Source: SVTX01 sp045602385
GTDB taxonomy: Bacteria > Bacillota > Clostridia > Oscillospirales > CAG-272
Length of the DNA stretch: 21,670 nt
Direction: 5' to 3'
Assembly: GCA_045602385.1 (NCBI GenBank)
Contig: JAZSBL010000011.1
Span: 1 to 21,670, forward strand
Shown: positions 7,115 to 13,299 of the stretch, piece after piece
How the letters are laid out: each line of letters starts with the position of its first letter
How positions within the stretch are numbered: position 1 is the stretch's first letter
The notes under the pieces: generated by a model
Database searches by the model: none
What the model saw: only the letters and a program-made list of their open reading frames with translations
What the model was told of the DNA's origin: nothing
Translations under genes and position numbers: made by a program

Positions 7115-8365
7115 ATGCTTCAAAATAGTACAGAACAGAAAAGAGTAGCGGTCATAGGCGGCGGAGCCGCGGGTATGATGGCGGCTATACACGCGGCGTA
7201 TATGGGTGCAGAGGTCACTCTTTACGAGAAGAATGACAGGCTTGGCAAGAAGCTGCGTATTACGGGAAAGGGAAGATGTAACGTCACCAATGACTCCGGT
7301 ACAGAGGAGTTTTTGCAGAACGTGCCCACCAATCCAAGATTTTTGTACGCGGCGCTCAATCGCTTCCCAACTGCGGATACAGTAGACTTTTTTGAGGGCT
7401 GCGGAGTACCGCTTAAGGTAGAGAGGGGAAAGAGAGTTTTCCCAGTGTCGGATAAGGCGTCCGATATAGTAAGAGCGCTGTCGGAGAGAATGAAGAAGTG
7501 CGGTGTCAAGGTAGTCAACGATAAGATAACCGATATAGAGATAACCGACGGCAAAATCAGCGGAGTCGTCGCGGGAGAGAAGAAATACCCCTGCGAGGCG
7601 GCGATAGTCTGTACGGGTGGAAAATCCTACTCTGTTACAGGCTCGGACGGTGACGGATACAGATTTGCAAGACGCGCGGGACATACGGTAACACCGCTCA
7701 AGCCCTCGCTCGTTCCGATAGTCTGTGAGGGCAAGCTCTGCCCAAGAATGCAGGGACTATCGCTTAAAAACGTCGCTATGAAGATAGTGCGTAAGGATAA
7801 CGGGAAGACCGTGTACGAGGACTTTGGCGAGATGATGTTTACGCATTTCGGCATAACCGGTCCTATGGTGTTGTCTGCGTCTGCGCACCTGCCGGATATA
7901 AGCGATAAAATATACGAGGCGCATATCGACTTGAAGCCCGCGCTTGACGAGGCTGCGCTTGACGCGCGCATCCGCTCGGATTTTGCGAAATATAACAATA
8001 AGGACTTTATCAATTCGCTTGGCGACCTCTTGCCCTTAAAGGCGATAGAGCCTGTTGCCGAGCTTTCGGGAATAGACAAGAGAAAGAAGGTCAACTCAAT
8101 AACCAGAGAGGAGCGCCGCGCGCTTCTCACGGCGATAAAGTGTATAAGGCTCTCACTTTCAGGCTTTCGCCCGATTGAGGAAGCAATCATCACGAAGGGC
8201 GGTGTCGCAGTAAGCGAGATAAGCCCGAAGACAATGGAATCAAAGCTTGTAGAAGGGCTTTATTTTGCGGGCGAGGTGCTTGACCTTGACGCATATACAG
8301 GCGGATTTAGTCTGCAGATCGCATTTTCAACGGCGGTGCTTGCCGGAGAGAACGCGGCACAATAA
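7115..8365 (+). CDS. HI0933/BaiN-type FAD-dependent flavoprotein
   Basis: This 416-aa protein has an N-terminal FAD Rossmann motif GGGAAG (residues 15-20) with an acidic end at LYEKN (36-40), followed by the family hallmark ITGKGRCNVTN (49-59). Near the C-terminus GEVLDLDAYTGGFSLQIAFS (about residues 387-406) is the second FAD-contact motif of the HI0933 group. Length and motif order are normal. Family members are NAD(P)/FAD-dependent oxidoreductases whose physiological substrate is mostly unknown; one relative (BaiN) acts on bile-acid intermediates, but that role should not be transferred here. An AGGA 7 nt upstream supports the ATG. It lies between the RpiR regulator (3-nt gap) and cmk (18-nt gap), the usual clostridial position for this family next to cmk. 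Confidence 0.9.
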   Translation: MLQNSTEQKRVAVIGGGAAGMMAAIHAAYMGAEVTLYEKNDRLGKKLRITGKGRCNVTNDSGTEEFLQNVPTNPRFLYAALNRFPTADTVDFFEGCGVPLKVERGKRVFPVSDKASDIVRALSERMKKCGVKVVNDKITDIEITDGKISGVVAGEKKYPCEAAIVCTGGKSYSVTGSDGDGYRFARRAGHTVTPLKPSLVPIVCEGKLCPRMQGLSLKNVAMKIVRKDNGKTVYEDFGEMMFTHFGITGPMVLSASAHLPDISDKIYEAHIDLKPALDEAALDARIRSDFAKYNNKDFINSLGDLLPLKAIEPVAELSGIDKRKKVNSITREERRALLTAIKCIRLSLSGFRPIEEAIITKGGVAVSEISPKTMESKLVEGLYFAGEVLDLDAYTGGFSLQIAFSTAVLAGENAAQ

Positions 8366-8383
8366 CGATTTTAGGAGAGTTTT

Positions 8384-9085
8384 ATGGCAAAGCATATAAA
8401 TATTGCGATAGACGGACCCGGCGGCGCGGGAAAATCCACAATATCAAAGGCAGTTGCGGCGAAGCTTGGCATAATCTACGTTGATACCGGCGCGCTTTAC
8501 CGTACGGTGGGATATTACGCGCGTGAGAACGGCCTTTCTGTTGATGACGTCAAGGTAAGCGAGCTTATCACGCCTTTGCTTAAGGATATCTCTATTGAGA
8601 TAAAGTATATAGACGGCTCCCAGCACGTAATTTTGAACGGAGAGGACCTTGGCGATAAGATAAGACAGCCCGACATCTCAATGTACGCGTCTGCGGTGTC
8701 AAGCGTACCCGGAGTCCGCGCGTTTTTGCTTGAGGCGCAAAAGGAGCTTGCAAGGAAGAACAGCGTGATAATGGACGGCAGAGATATCGGCACGGTGATA
8801 TTGCCTGATGCCGACGTCAAGATATTCCTTACCGCATCAAACGAGGCAAGAGCGCTCCGCAGATATAACGAGCTTGTTGCCAAGGGCGTTGAGGTTAAAT
8901 ACGAGGACGTGCTTACCGAAATGAATGAGCGCGACCATGCCGACAGCACCCGCGCGGCTGCACCGCTCAAGGCGGCGGACGACGCAATACTTTTTGATAA
9001 TTCGGGTTATGATTTTGAGGGCTCGGTAGCAAGAGTTCTTGAGATCATAGAGGAGAGAACGGGAGTGAAGAGAATTGAAAAGTAA
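8384..9085 (+). CDS. cmk: Cytidylate kinase
   Basis: Cmk transfers phosphate from ATP to CMP or dCMP in pyrimidine nucleotide metabolism in the cytosol. This 233-aa protein has the P-loop GPGGAGKST at residues 11-19, the substrate-binding YVDTGALYR at 32-40, the MDGRDIGT segment near residue 128 and the lid region RDHADSTRAAAPL near residue 184, all as in bacterial Cmk. The length is normal for the family. AGGAG sits shortly before the ATG. The 3' end overlaps plsC by 11 nt, so the two are translationally coupled. The neighbours (flavoprotein before, plsC and ispH-S1 after) match the conserved clostridial cluster. Confidence 0.96.
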   Translation: MAKHINIAIDGPGGAGKSTISKAVAAKLGIIYVDTGALYRTVGYYARENGLSVDDVKVSELITPLLKDISIEIKYIDGSQHVILNGEDLGDKIRQPDISMYASAVSSVPGVRAFLLEAQKELARKNSVIMDGRDIGTVILPDADVKIFLTASNEARALRRYNELVAKGVEVKYEDVLTEMNERDHADSTRAAAPLKAADDAILFDNSGYDFEGSVARVLEIIEERTGVKRIEK

Positions 9086-9707
9086 GGCATATATCAGAAT
9101 AAGAAAATGGTTGCTCAATCCCGCTAAGTTCTTTTTCAGAATACATGCACACGATACCGAAAACGAGCCTCGCGAGGAGGATGGACCGTATATCATCTGC
9201 TCCAATCACATATCGAATGCCGACCCGGTATTCCTGTGCGCGTCAACGAGCGAACAGCAACCGCACTTTATGGCAAAAAAGGAGCTTTTCAAGGTTCCCG
9301 TCGTAAATAAGATAGTAAAGGCGCTCGGCGCGTATCCCGTAGACAGAAAGGGCGCGGACGTAGGCGCGATACGTAAGACCATCAAAATGCTCGGGGAAGG
9401 AAAGTGCATCGGTATTTTTCCGCAGGGGCACAGGTTCAAGGGAGTTTATCCGAGAGAGACTGAGGTCAAAAGCGGACTTGGAATGATAGCCGCAAAATCG
9501 GGAGCTACCGTATTGCCGTGCTACATCAAAATGAAAAAGCGTAAATGGTCGCTTTTCCGCAGGGTGGACGTCTATATCGGCAAGCCGATCACTGCTGAGG
9601 AGCTTGCATACAACCCCGAGGCACAGGGCGAATATCTGAGAATATCAAATTACATTTTTGATAAGATCTGCTCGATTGGAGATAATGTTGATGCAGAAAA
9701 CAAATAA
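9075..9707 (+). CDS. plsC: 1-acyl-sn-glycerol-3-phosphate acyltransferase
   Basis: PlsC acylates lysophosphatidic acid to phosphatidic acid in membrane phospholipid synthesis, at the inner face of the membrane. The 210-aa protein has the catalytic NHX4D motif as NHISNAD (residues 44-50) and the glycerol-phosphate binding block FPQGHR (115-120), a variant of FPEGTR common in Firmicutes. The start is a TTG at 9075, inside cmk. It is preferred because GGGAG (9061-9065) lies 9 nt upstream and the first internal ATG (MAKKELF) would remove the catalytic NHX4D motif. Its end overlaps the ispH start by 17 nt. The overlapping chain cmk-plsC-ispH implies coupled translation. Confidence 0.93.
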   Translation: MKSKAYIRIRKWLLNPAKFFFRIHAHDTENEPREEDGPYIICSNHISNADPVFLCASTSEQQPHFMAKKELFKVPVVNKIVKALGAYPVDRKGADVGAIRKTIKMLGEGKCIGIFPQGHRFKGVYPRETEVKSGLGMIAAKSGATVLPCYIKMKKRKWSLFRRVDVYIGKPITAEELAYNPEAQGEYLRISNYIFDKICSIGDNVDAENK

Positions 9708-11736
9708 CGGCATGCAGATAACCGTTGCCAAGAACGCGGGCTTTTGCTTTGGCGTGGCAAGGGCGGCAAAGCTTATTGAAGCGGAGATAGCAGGCAGAGC
9801 ACAGGGCGAGAGGATCTTCACCCTCGGTAAGCTTATCCATAACGATACCTATAATGCCTATCTTGCCGCCAACGGTGTCGGAGTGGCAAGCCAAGATGAT
9901 ATAGAAAGGCTCGCGCAAGAGGCAAAAGAGGGCGCAAGCGTAAAAATATTCGTCCGCGCTCACGGCATTGAGAAAAAAGTCAAGCAGCAGCTTGAGGACG
10001 CGGCAAATAAAAACCCATACTTTTCCTTTGTCGATTGCACGTGTGTGTTTGTAGACAAAATACACAAAATCGTGAGAGAGCATAATGACGAAAACGGTCT
10101 GCTTTTGGTGCTCGGATCGAAGGATCACCCCGAAGTCATCGGATTTTGCAGTCAATTTGACGGAAAAGTATGCATTTTCGAGAACCATAATGAGCTCGAA
10201 AAAGCAATTACCGAAGGTAAAATTCCCACGGATTTGACAAATCCACCAATTGTGGTAGCGCAAACCACCCAAAACTTGGGAGAATGGGAGAAAATAAAAA
10301 AAGTTTTGATAAAACTATATACAAAACCTCTTATTTTTGATACAATATGTAATGTTACGGAAAACCGACAGCTTGAGGCAGTAAAGCTATCTCGCGAGAA
10401 TGAATTTATGGTCGTCATAGGCAGTAGAGGAAGCTCAAATTCGGTCAAACTGTATTCGATATGCAAAGAGGAATGCAAGGAGACTGTTATGATAGAGACC
10501 GCGGAAGAGTTAAGTCAATATATTCCGTTATCCCACAAAAAAGTGGGGATTGTAGCAGGAGCATCGACTCCGCACAATATAATTCAGGAGGTAGAAAAAA
10601 CCATGAGCAAAGAGAATTTTGCAGAGCTTCTCGAAGCATCGTTGAAGACAATAAATACAGGAGATGTAGTTACCGGTTACGTAACAGCGGTTAACGATAC
10701 AGAGCTTCAGCTCGATATCGGCGCAAAGGTTACAGGCATAATCAAGGCTGAGAAGATCACAGACGATCCCGCAGCAAAGCTTACCGAGATGTTCAAGATC
10801 GGCGACGCGGTTGAGGCGTTCGTTGTAAGCGTAAGCGACATCGACGGATTTGCAAGACTCGACAAGAAGAGAGCAGACAACGACAAGAACTGGCACAAGA
10901 TCGTGGCAGCTAAGGAGAACAACGAGGTTCTCGAGGGTAAGGTCGTTGAGGTTATCAAGACCGCAGGTGTTCGCGTAGTATGCGACGGAACACGCGTATT
11001 CATTCCCGCAAGCCAGACAGGCACACCCAAGGGCGCAGATCTTTCCGCGCTTGTAGGACAGAACGTTAAGTTCAGAATCATCGAGATCGATGGCAGAAGC
11101 GCAAAGGGCTCCATCAGCTCCGTGCTCCGCGAGGAGAGAAAGAAGGCTGAGGCAGAGTTCTGGGCAAGCATCGAAGAGGGCAAGCAGTACACAGGTAAGG
11201 TTAAGAGCCTTACAGCGTTCGGCGCATTCGTTGACCTCGGCGGTGTAGACGGAATGGTACATAAGACAGAGCTTTCTTGGAAGAGAATCAAGTCCCCTGC
11301 AGACGTAGTTGCAGTAGGTGACGAGATCACAGTTTTCGTAAAGAGCTTTGACGCAGAGAAGAAGAGAATTTCTCTCGGATACAAGACAGAGGAGATGAAC
11401 CCCTGGACCATCTTCACAACCAACTATGCAGTAGGCGACATCGTAACTGTAAAGATCGTTAACATGATGCCCTTCGGCGCATTTGCAGAGGTTGTTGACG
11501 GTGTAGACGGACTTATCCACATTTCTCAGATCGCAATGACAAAGATCGCAAAGCCCGCTGACGTTCTTGAGATCGGTCAGATGGTAGACGTAAAGATCGT
11601 TGGCATTGACAACGAGAAGCAGAAGGTAAGCCTTTCGATCAGAGAGCTTCTTGAGGAAGCAAAGGCACTTGCAGAGGAAATGCCTGAGGATGCGGAGGCA
11701 GTTGAGGCAGTTGAGGCTGCAGCAGACGCTGAGTAA
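9691..11736 (+). CDS. ispH: IspH-ribosomal protein S1 fusion (HMBPP reductase + S1)
   Basis: This 681-aa bifunctional protein joins two enzymes. Residues 8-300 are IspH, the 4Fe-4S enzyme that makes IPP and DMAPP in the last step of the MEP isoprenoid pathway. Cluster ligands are Cys19, Cys118 and Cys220. His50, His91, HPE (146-148) and QTT (191-193) match the active site. Residues 324-651 hold four S1 RNA-binding repeats (about 324-392, 414-479, 496-565, 582-651), and an acidic Glu/Ala tail ends the protein. The fusion is known across Clostridia. Start 9691 is chosen because GGAG (9678-9681) lies 9 nt upstream; ATG 9685 is too close to it, and the open frame back to 9658 has no site. An internal AGGAGGT and in-frame ATG at 10603 could produce S1 alone. 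Codon use changes sharply there, to that of a highly expressed gene. Confidence 0.95.
   Translation: MQKTNNGMQITVAKNAGFCFGVARAAKLIEAEIAGRAQGERIFTLGKLIHNDTYNAYLAANGVGVASQDDIERLAQEAKEGASVKIFVRAHGIEKKVKQQLEDAANKNPYFSFVDCTCVFVDKIHKIVREHNDENGLLLVLGSKDHPEVIGFCSQFDGKVCIFENHNELEKAITEGKIPTDLTNPPIVVAQTTQNLGEWEKIKKVLIKLYTKPLIFDTICNVTENRQLEAVKLSRENEFMVVIGSRGSSNSVKLYSICKEECKETVMIETAEELSQYIPLSHKKVGIVAGASTPHNIIQEVEKTMSKENFAELLEASLKTINTGDVVTGYVTAVNDTELQLDIGAKVTGIIKAEKITDDPAAKLTEMFKIGDAVEAFVVSVSDIDGFARLDKKRADNDKNWHKIVAAKENNEVLEGKVVEVIKTAGVRVVCDGTRVFIPASQTGTPKGADLSALVGQNVKFRIIEIDGRSAKGSISSVLREERKKAEAEFWASIEEGKQYTGKVKSLTAFGAFVDLGGVDGMVHKTELSWKRIKSPADVVAVGDEITVFVKSFDAEKKRISLGYKTEEMNPWTIFTTNYAVGDIVTVKIVNMMPFGAFAEVVDGVDGLIHISQIAMTKIAKPADVLEIGQMVDVKIVGIDNEKQKVSLSIRELLEEAKALAEEMPEDAEAVEAVEAAADAE
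10338..10346 (+). promoter_or_regulatory. Possible internal promoter within ispH
   Basis: An extended -10 motif TGATACAAT (10338-10346) with a weak TATACA 17 bp before it (10318-10323) lies in an unusually AT-rich part of the gene: 39 of 120 bases in 10261-10380 are G or C by hand count, against 33 of 60 in 9721-9780. It could give a transcript for S1 alone. The evidence is weak. Confidence 0.3.
10586..10605 (+). promoter_or_regulatory. Internal Shine-Dalgarno and in-frame start for free S1
   Basis: AGGAGGT (10586-10592) is the strongest ribosome-binding site in the operon. The ATG at 10603, 10 nt after it, is in frame with ispH and is Met305 of the fusion, right at the IspH/S1 boundary. Starting here would give a 377-aa S1 protein with four S1 repeats. 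Confidence 0.65.
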
Positions 11737-11752
11737 TAAATTAAAAAGGACA

Positions 11753-11784
11753 AGAGAGATCCACATTGGTGGGTCTCTCTTTTT
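11753..11784 (+). terminator. Terminator of the RpiR-ispH-S1 operon
   Basis: AGAGAGATCCAC (11753-11764) pairs with GTGGGTCTCTCT (11769-11780) with one T-G pair and a 4-nt loop, followed by a run of T. It lies 17 nt after the S1 stop codon. Confidence 0.92.
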
Positions 11785-11821
11785 CAGCTAAAAAAATCTT
11801 GAAAATATTTTAAAAAAGGTA

Positions 11822-11850
11822 TTGCATTTTTTATTAAAATGTAGTATAAT
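11822..11850 (+). promoter_or_regulatory. Promoter of tRNA-Val
   Basis: TTGCAT (11822-11827) and TATAAT (11845-11850) are 17 bp apart; transcription would begin about 10 nt before the tRNA. Confidence 0.8.
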
Positions 11851-11866
11851 AACTGAGTCGTAATAC

Positions 11867-11943
11867 GGAGGCATAGCTCAGTTGGTTAGAGTACTTGCTT
11901 GACATGCAAGGGGTCGTAGATTCGAGTTCTACTGTCTCCACCA
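11867..11943 (+). tRNA. tRNA-Val (anticodon GAC)
   Basis: Acceptor GGAGGCA (11867-11873) pairs with TGTCTCC (11933-11939) with one G-T pair, then A and an encoded CCA (11941-11943). The anticodon stem CTTGC/GCAAG encloses TTGACAT, with GAC at 11901-11903. The T-arm is GTAGA-TTCGAGT-TCTAC. Its own promoter precedes it and a terminator follows directly. Confidence 0.97.
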
Positions 11944-11981
11944 AAAAGAAAAGAGAGGGTTCATCCCTCTCTTTTCTTTTT
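11943..11981 (+). terminator. Terminator of tRNA-Val
   Basis: AAAAGAGAGGG (11949-11959) pairs with CCCTCTCTTTT (11965-11975) around the loop TTCAT, extended by flanking A and T runs. The core is nearly identical to the two hairpins behind the tRNA-Pro remnants at 19939 and 20099. Confidence 0.93.
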
Positions 11982-12011
11982 GCTGAAACGATATTACCAC
12001 GAAAAATCTAC

Positions 12012-12029
12012 TACCTCGCTTGCGAGGTA
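12012..12029. repeat. Short palindrome downstream of tRNA-Val
   Basis: TACCTCGC (12012-12019) and GCGAGGTA (12022-12029) form a tight hairpin followed by TTGTTTTG. It could be a secondary terminator or part of the adjacent 48-bp repeat unit. Confidence 0.55.
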
Positions 12030-12031
12030 TT

Positions 12032-12079
12032 GTTTTGCGCGTTAAACCTTTTGATTTGATTTATGCGTTGGCGCAAAAC
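12032..12079. repeat. 48-bp inverted-repeat unit, copy 1
   Basis: GTTTTGCGC (12032-12040) and GCGCAAAAC (12071-12079) enclose exactly 30 bp. A second unit with the same 9-bp ends and the same 30-bp spacing lies at 20003-20050. Both have a decayed tRNA 3' end starting 2 nt beyond one arm. Confidence 0.7.
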
Positions 12080-12081
12080 AG

Positions 12082-12099
12082 GATTCAGAGTTCTACTGT
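12082..12099 (+). pseudogene. Remnant of tRNA-Val T-arm
   Basis: GATTCAGAGTTCTACTGT matches the intact tRNA-Val segment GATTCGAGTTCTACTGT apart from one inserted A in the T-loop. The rest of the tRNA is absent. It begins 2 nt after the 48-bp inverted-repeat unit, in the same orientation as the intact gene about 170 bp upstream. Confidence 0.6.
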
Positions 12100-12171
12100 T
12101 GTTGGATTTGAGCTTCTAACCTATACGATCAAGTTTTTTCACAAATTCACATTGAGTTAATATATGTGCGA

Positions 12172-12177
12172 TATAAT
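12172..12177 (+). promoter_or_regulatory. Probable -10 element of the DegV gene
   Basis: TATAAT lies 33 bp before the DegV start codon. No good -35 at 16-18 bp is visible; TTGAGT (12152-12157) is only 14 bp away. Confidence 0.45.
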
Positions 12178-12210
12178 CAATATATATGAATTTACTTAAG
12201 GAGACCAATT

Positions 12211-13071
12211 ATGGCAGAAAAGATTATCATTGCAAGTGACAGCACCTCCGATTTAAGCCCCGAGCAGATCGCGAAATACGGTGTCAAAATTGTGCCCCTT
12301 GGCGTCAGCATGGGCGGAAAGACCTATACCGACGGCGTCGACGTAAACCCCGATATGATATATGAAAACTACGAAAAGACAGGCGAGCTTCCCAAGACCG
12401 CGGCGGTAAACATCGCAGATTTCTCGGATTTCTTTGAGAAGTACACAGCAGAGGGATATTCCATAGTTTTGTTTACGATAAGCTCTGAAATGTCATCCAC
12501 ATTTTCTAATGCCCGTCTTGCGGCAGAGTACTTCCCGAATGTATACGTAGTCGACACAAGAAACCTCTCCACAGGCGGCGGACTTCTTGTTATCAGCGCG
12601 TGCGAGATGGCAGAGGAGGGAAAGAGCGCGAAGGAGATTGCAGGGGCCTGCCAGCGGCTTGCCGCATGCGTTGACGCTTCCTTCGTTATCGATAGCCTTG
12701 AATTTCTCCATAAGGGCGGACGTTGCTCCGCATTGGCGGCATTCGGCGCAAATCTTTTGAATCTTAAGCCCTGCATCGCGGTAAAGGATGGCAAAATGGG
12801 CGTCTCCAAGAAGTACCGCGGCAATTTTGCGCGCGTTCTCCCCATGTATATACAGGACCGCATCGGTGACGGCGAGGACCTTTGCACAAAGCACGTTTTC
12901 GTAACACACGCGGGATGCGATCAGGAGATAATCGACGCATGCGTTGAAAAGGTAAAGTCCTACGGTATTTTTGAGAATGTTATGGTTTCCCGCGCAGGCT
13001 GTACCGTATCCTCTCACTGCGGCAGAAATACGCTTGGAGTGCTCTTTATCAGAAAGAACCCCATTAAATAA
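12211..13071 (+). CDS. DegV family fatty-acid-binding protein
   Basis: This 286-aa cytosolic protein has the typical DegV start IIIASDSTSDL (residues 5-15), KTYTDGVDV (37-45), PKTAAVN (61-67) and the SSEMSSTFSNA block (91-101) that line the lipid pocket. DegV proteins bind a fatty acid. In Firmicutes relatives (FakB) they present it to the kinase FakA so that exogenous fatty acids enter phospholipids; no FakA gene is in this window. The length is normal. AAGGAG lies 8-9 nt before the ATG. It is a single-gene unit between tRNA-Val and the PFL operon, closed by a strong terminator. Confidence 0.93.
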   Translation: MAEKIIIASDSTSDLSPEQIAKYGVKIVPLGVSMGGKTYTDGVDVNPDMIYENYEKTGELPKTAAVNIADFSDFFEKYTAEGYSIVLFTISSEMSSTFSNARLAAEYFPNVYVVDTRNLSTGGGLLVISACEMAEEGKSAKEIAGACQRLAACVDASFVIDSLEFLHKGGRCSALAAFGANLLNLKPCIAVKDGKMGVSKKYRGNFARVLPMYIQDRIGDGEDLCTKHVFVTHAGCDQEIIDACVEKVKSYGIFENVMVSRAGCTVSSHCGRNTLGVLFIRKNPIK

Positions 13072-13077
13072 TGTTTC

Positions 13078-13110
13078 AAAAAAGAAAGGCGACAAGCCTT
13101 TCTTTTTTTT
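13078..13110 (+). terminator. Terminator of the DegV gene
   Basis: AAAGAAAGGC (13081-13090) pairs with GCCTTTCTTT (13096-13105) around GACAA, then a run of T to 13110. Confidence 0.92.
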
Positions 13111-13169
13111 AGAAAATCCTTACTGAATTGGTTTGATTTTATATCGTTTGAAAATTCAGGAGTAAAAGT

Positions 13170-13197
13170 GTTAATAATGAATTAACTACCGATTAAC
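13170..13197. promoter_or_regulatory. Phased ATTAAC half-site array upstream of the PFL promoter
   Basis: GTTAAT (13170-13175), ATTAAC (13181-13186) and ATTAAC (13192-13197) start at exactly 11-bp steps, one helical turn apart; the first is inverted relative to the other two. The array lies 36-60 bp before the -35 element, where an activator could bind. The TTAAC cores resemble half-sites of the redox regulator Rex, but the spacing differs from the usual Rex palindrome. Confidence 0.4.
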
Positions 13198-13232
13198 TAA
13201 TATAAAAAGTTATTTTTTTGTTGCAAAAGCTA

Positions 13233-13261
13233 TTGATTTTTTGCGCAAGATGTGATAAAAT
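13233..13261 (+). promoter_or_regulatory. Promoter of the PFL operon
   Basis: TTGATT (13233-13238) and TAAAAT (13256-13261) are 17 bp apart, with an extended -10 TGA at 13253-13255. The spacer contains the palindrome TTGCGCAA (13241-13248). The start codon is about 38 bp downstream. Confidence 0.65.
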
Positions 13262-13299
13262 TGTATCCGTTAAAATATGCAAAAAAGGAGACCCCAAAT

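Noticed and set aside
10528..11766. 412-codon open frame on the minus strand opposite the S1 region
   Set aside because: It mirrors the strongly biased codons of the S1 repeats; its translation is Cys/Leu-rich with no domain pattern, and the plus strand is a clear S1 protein.
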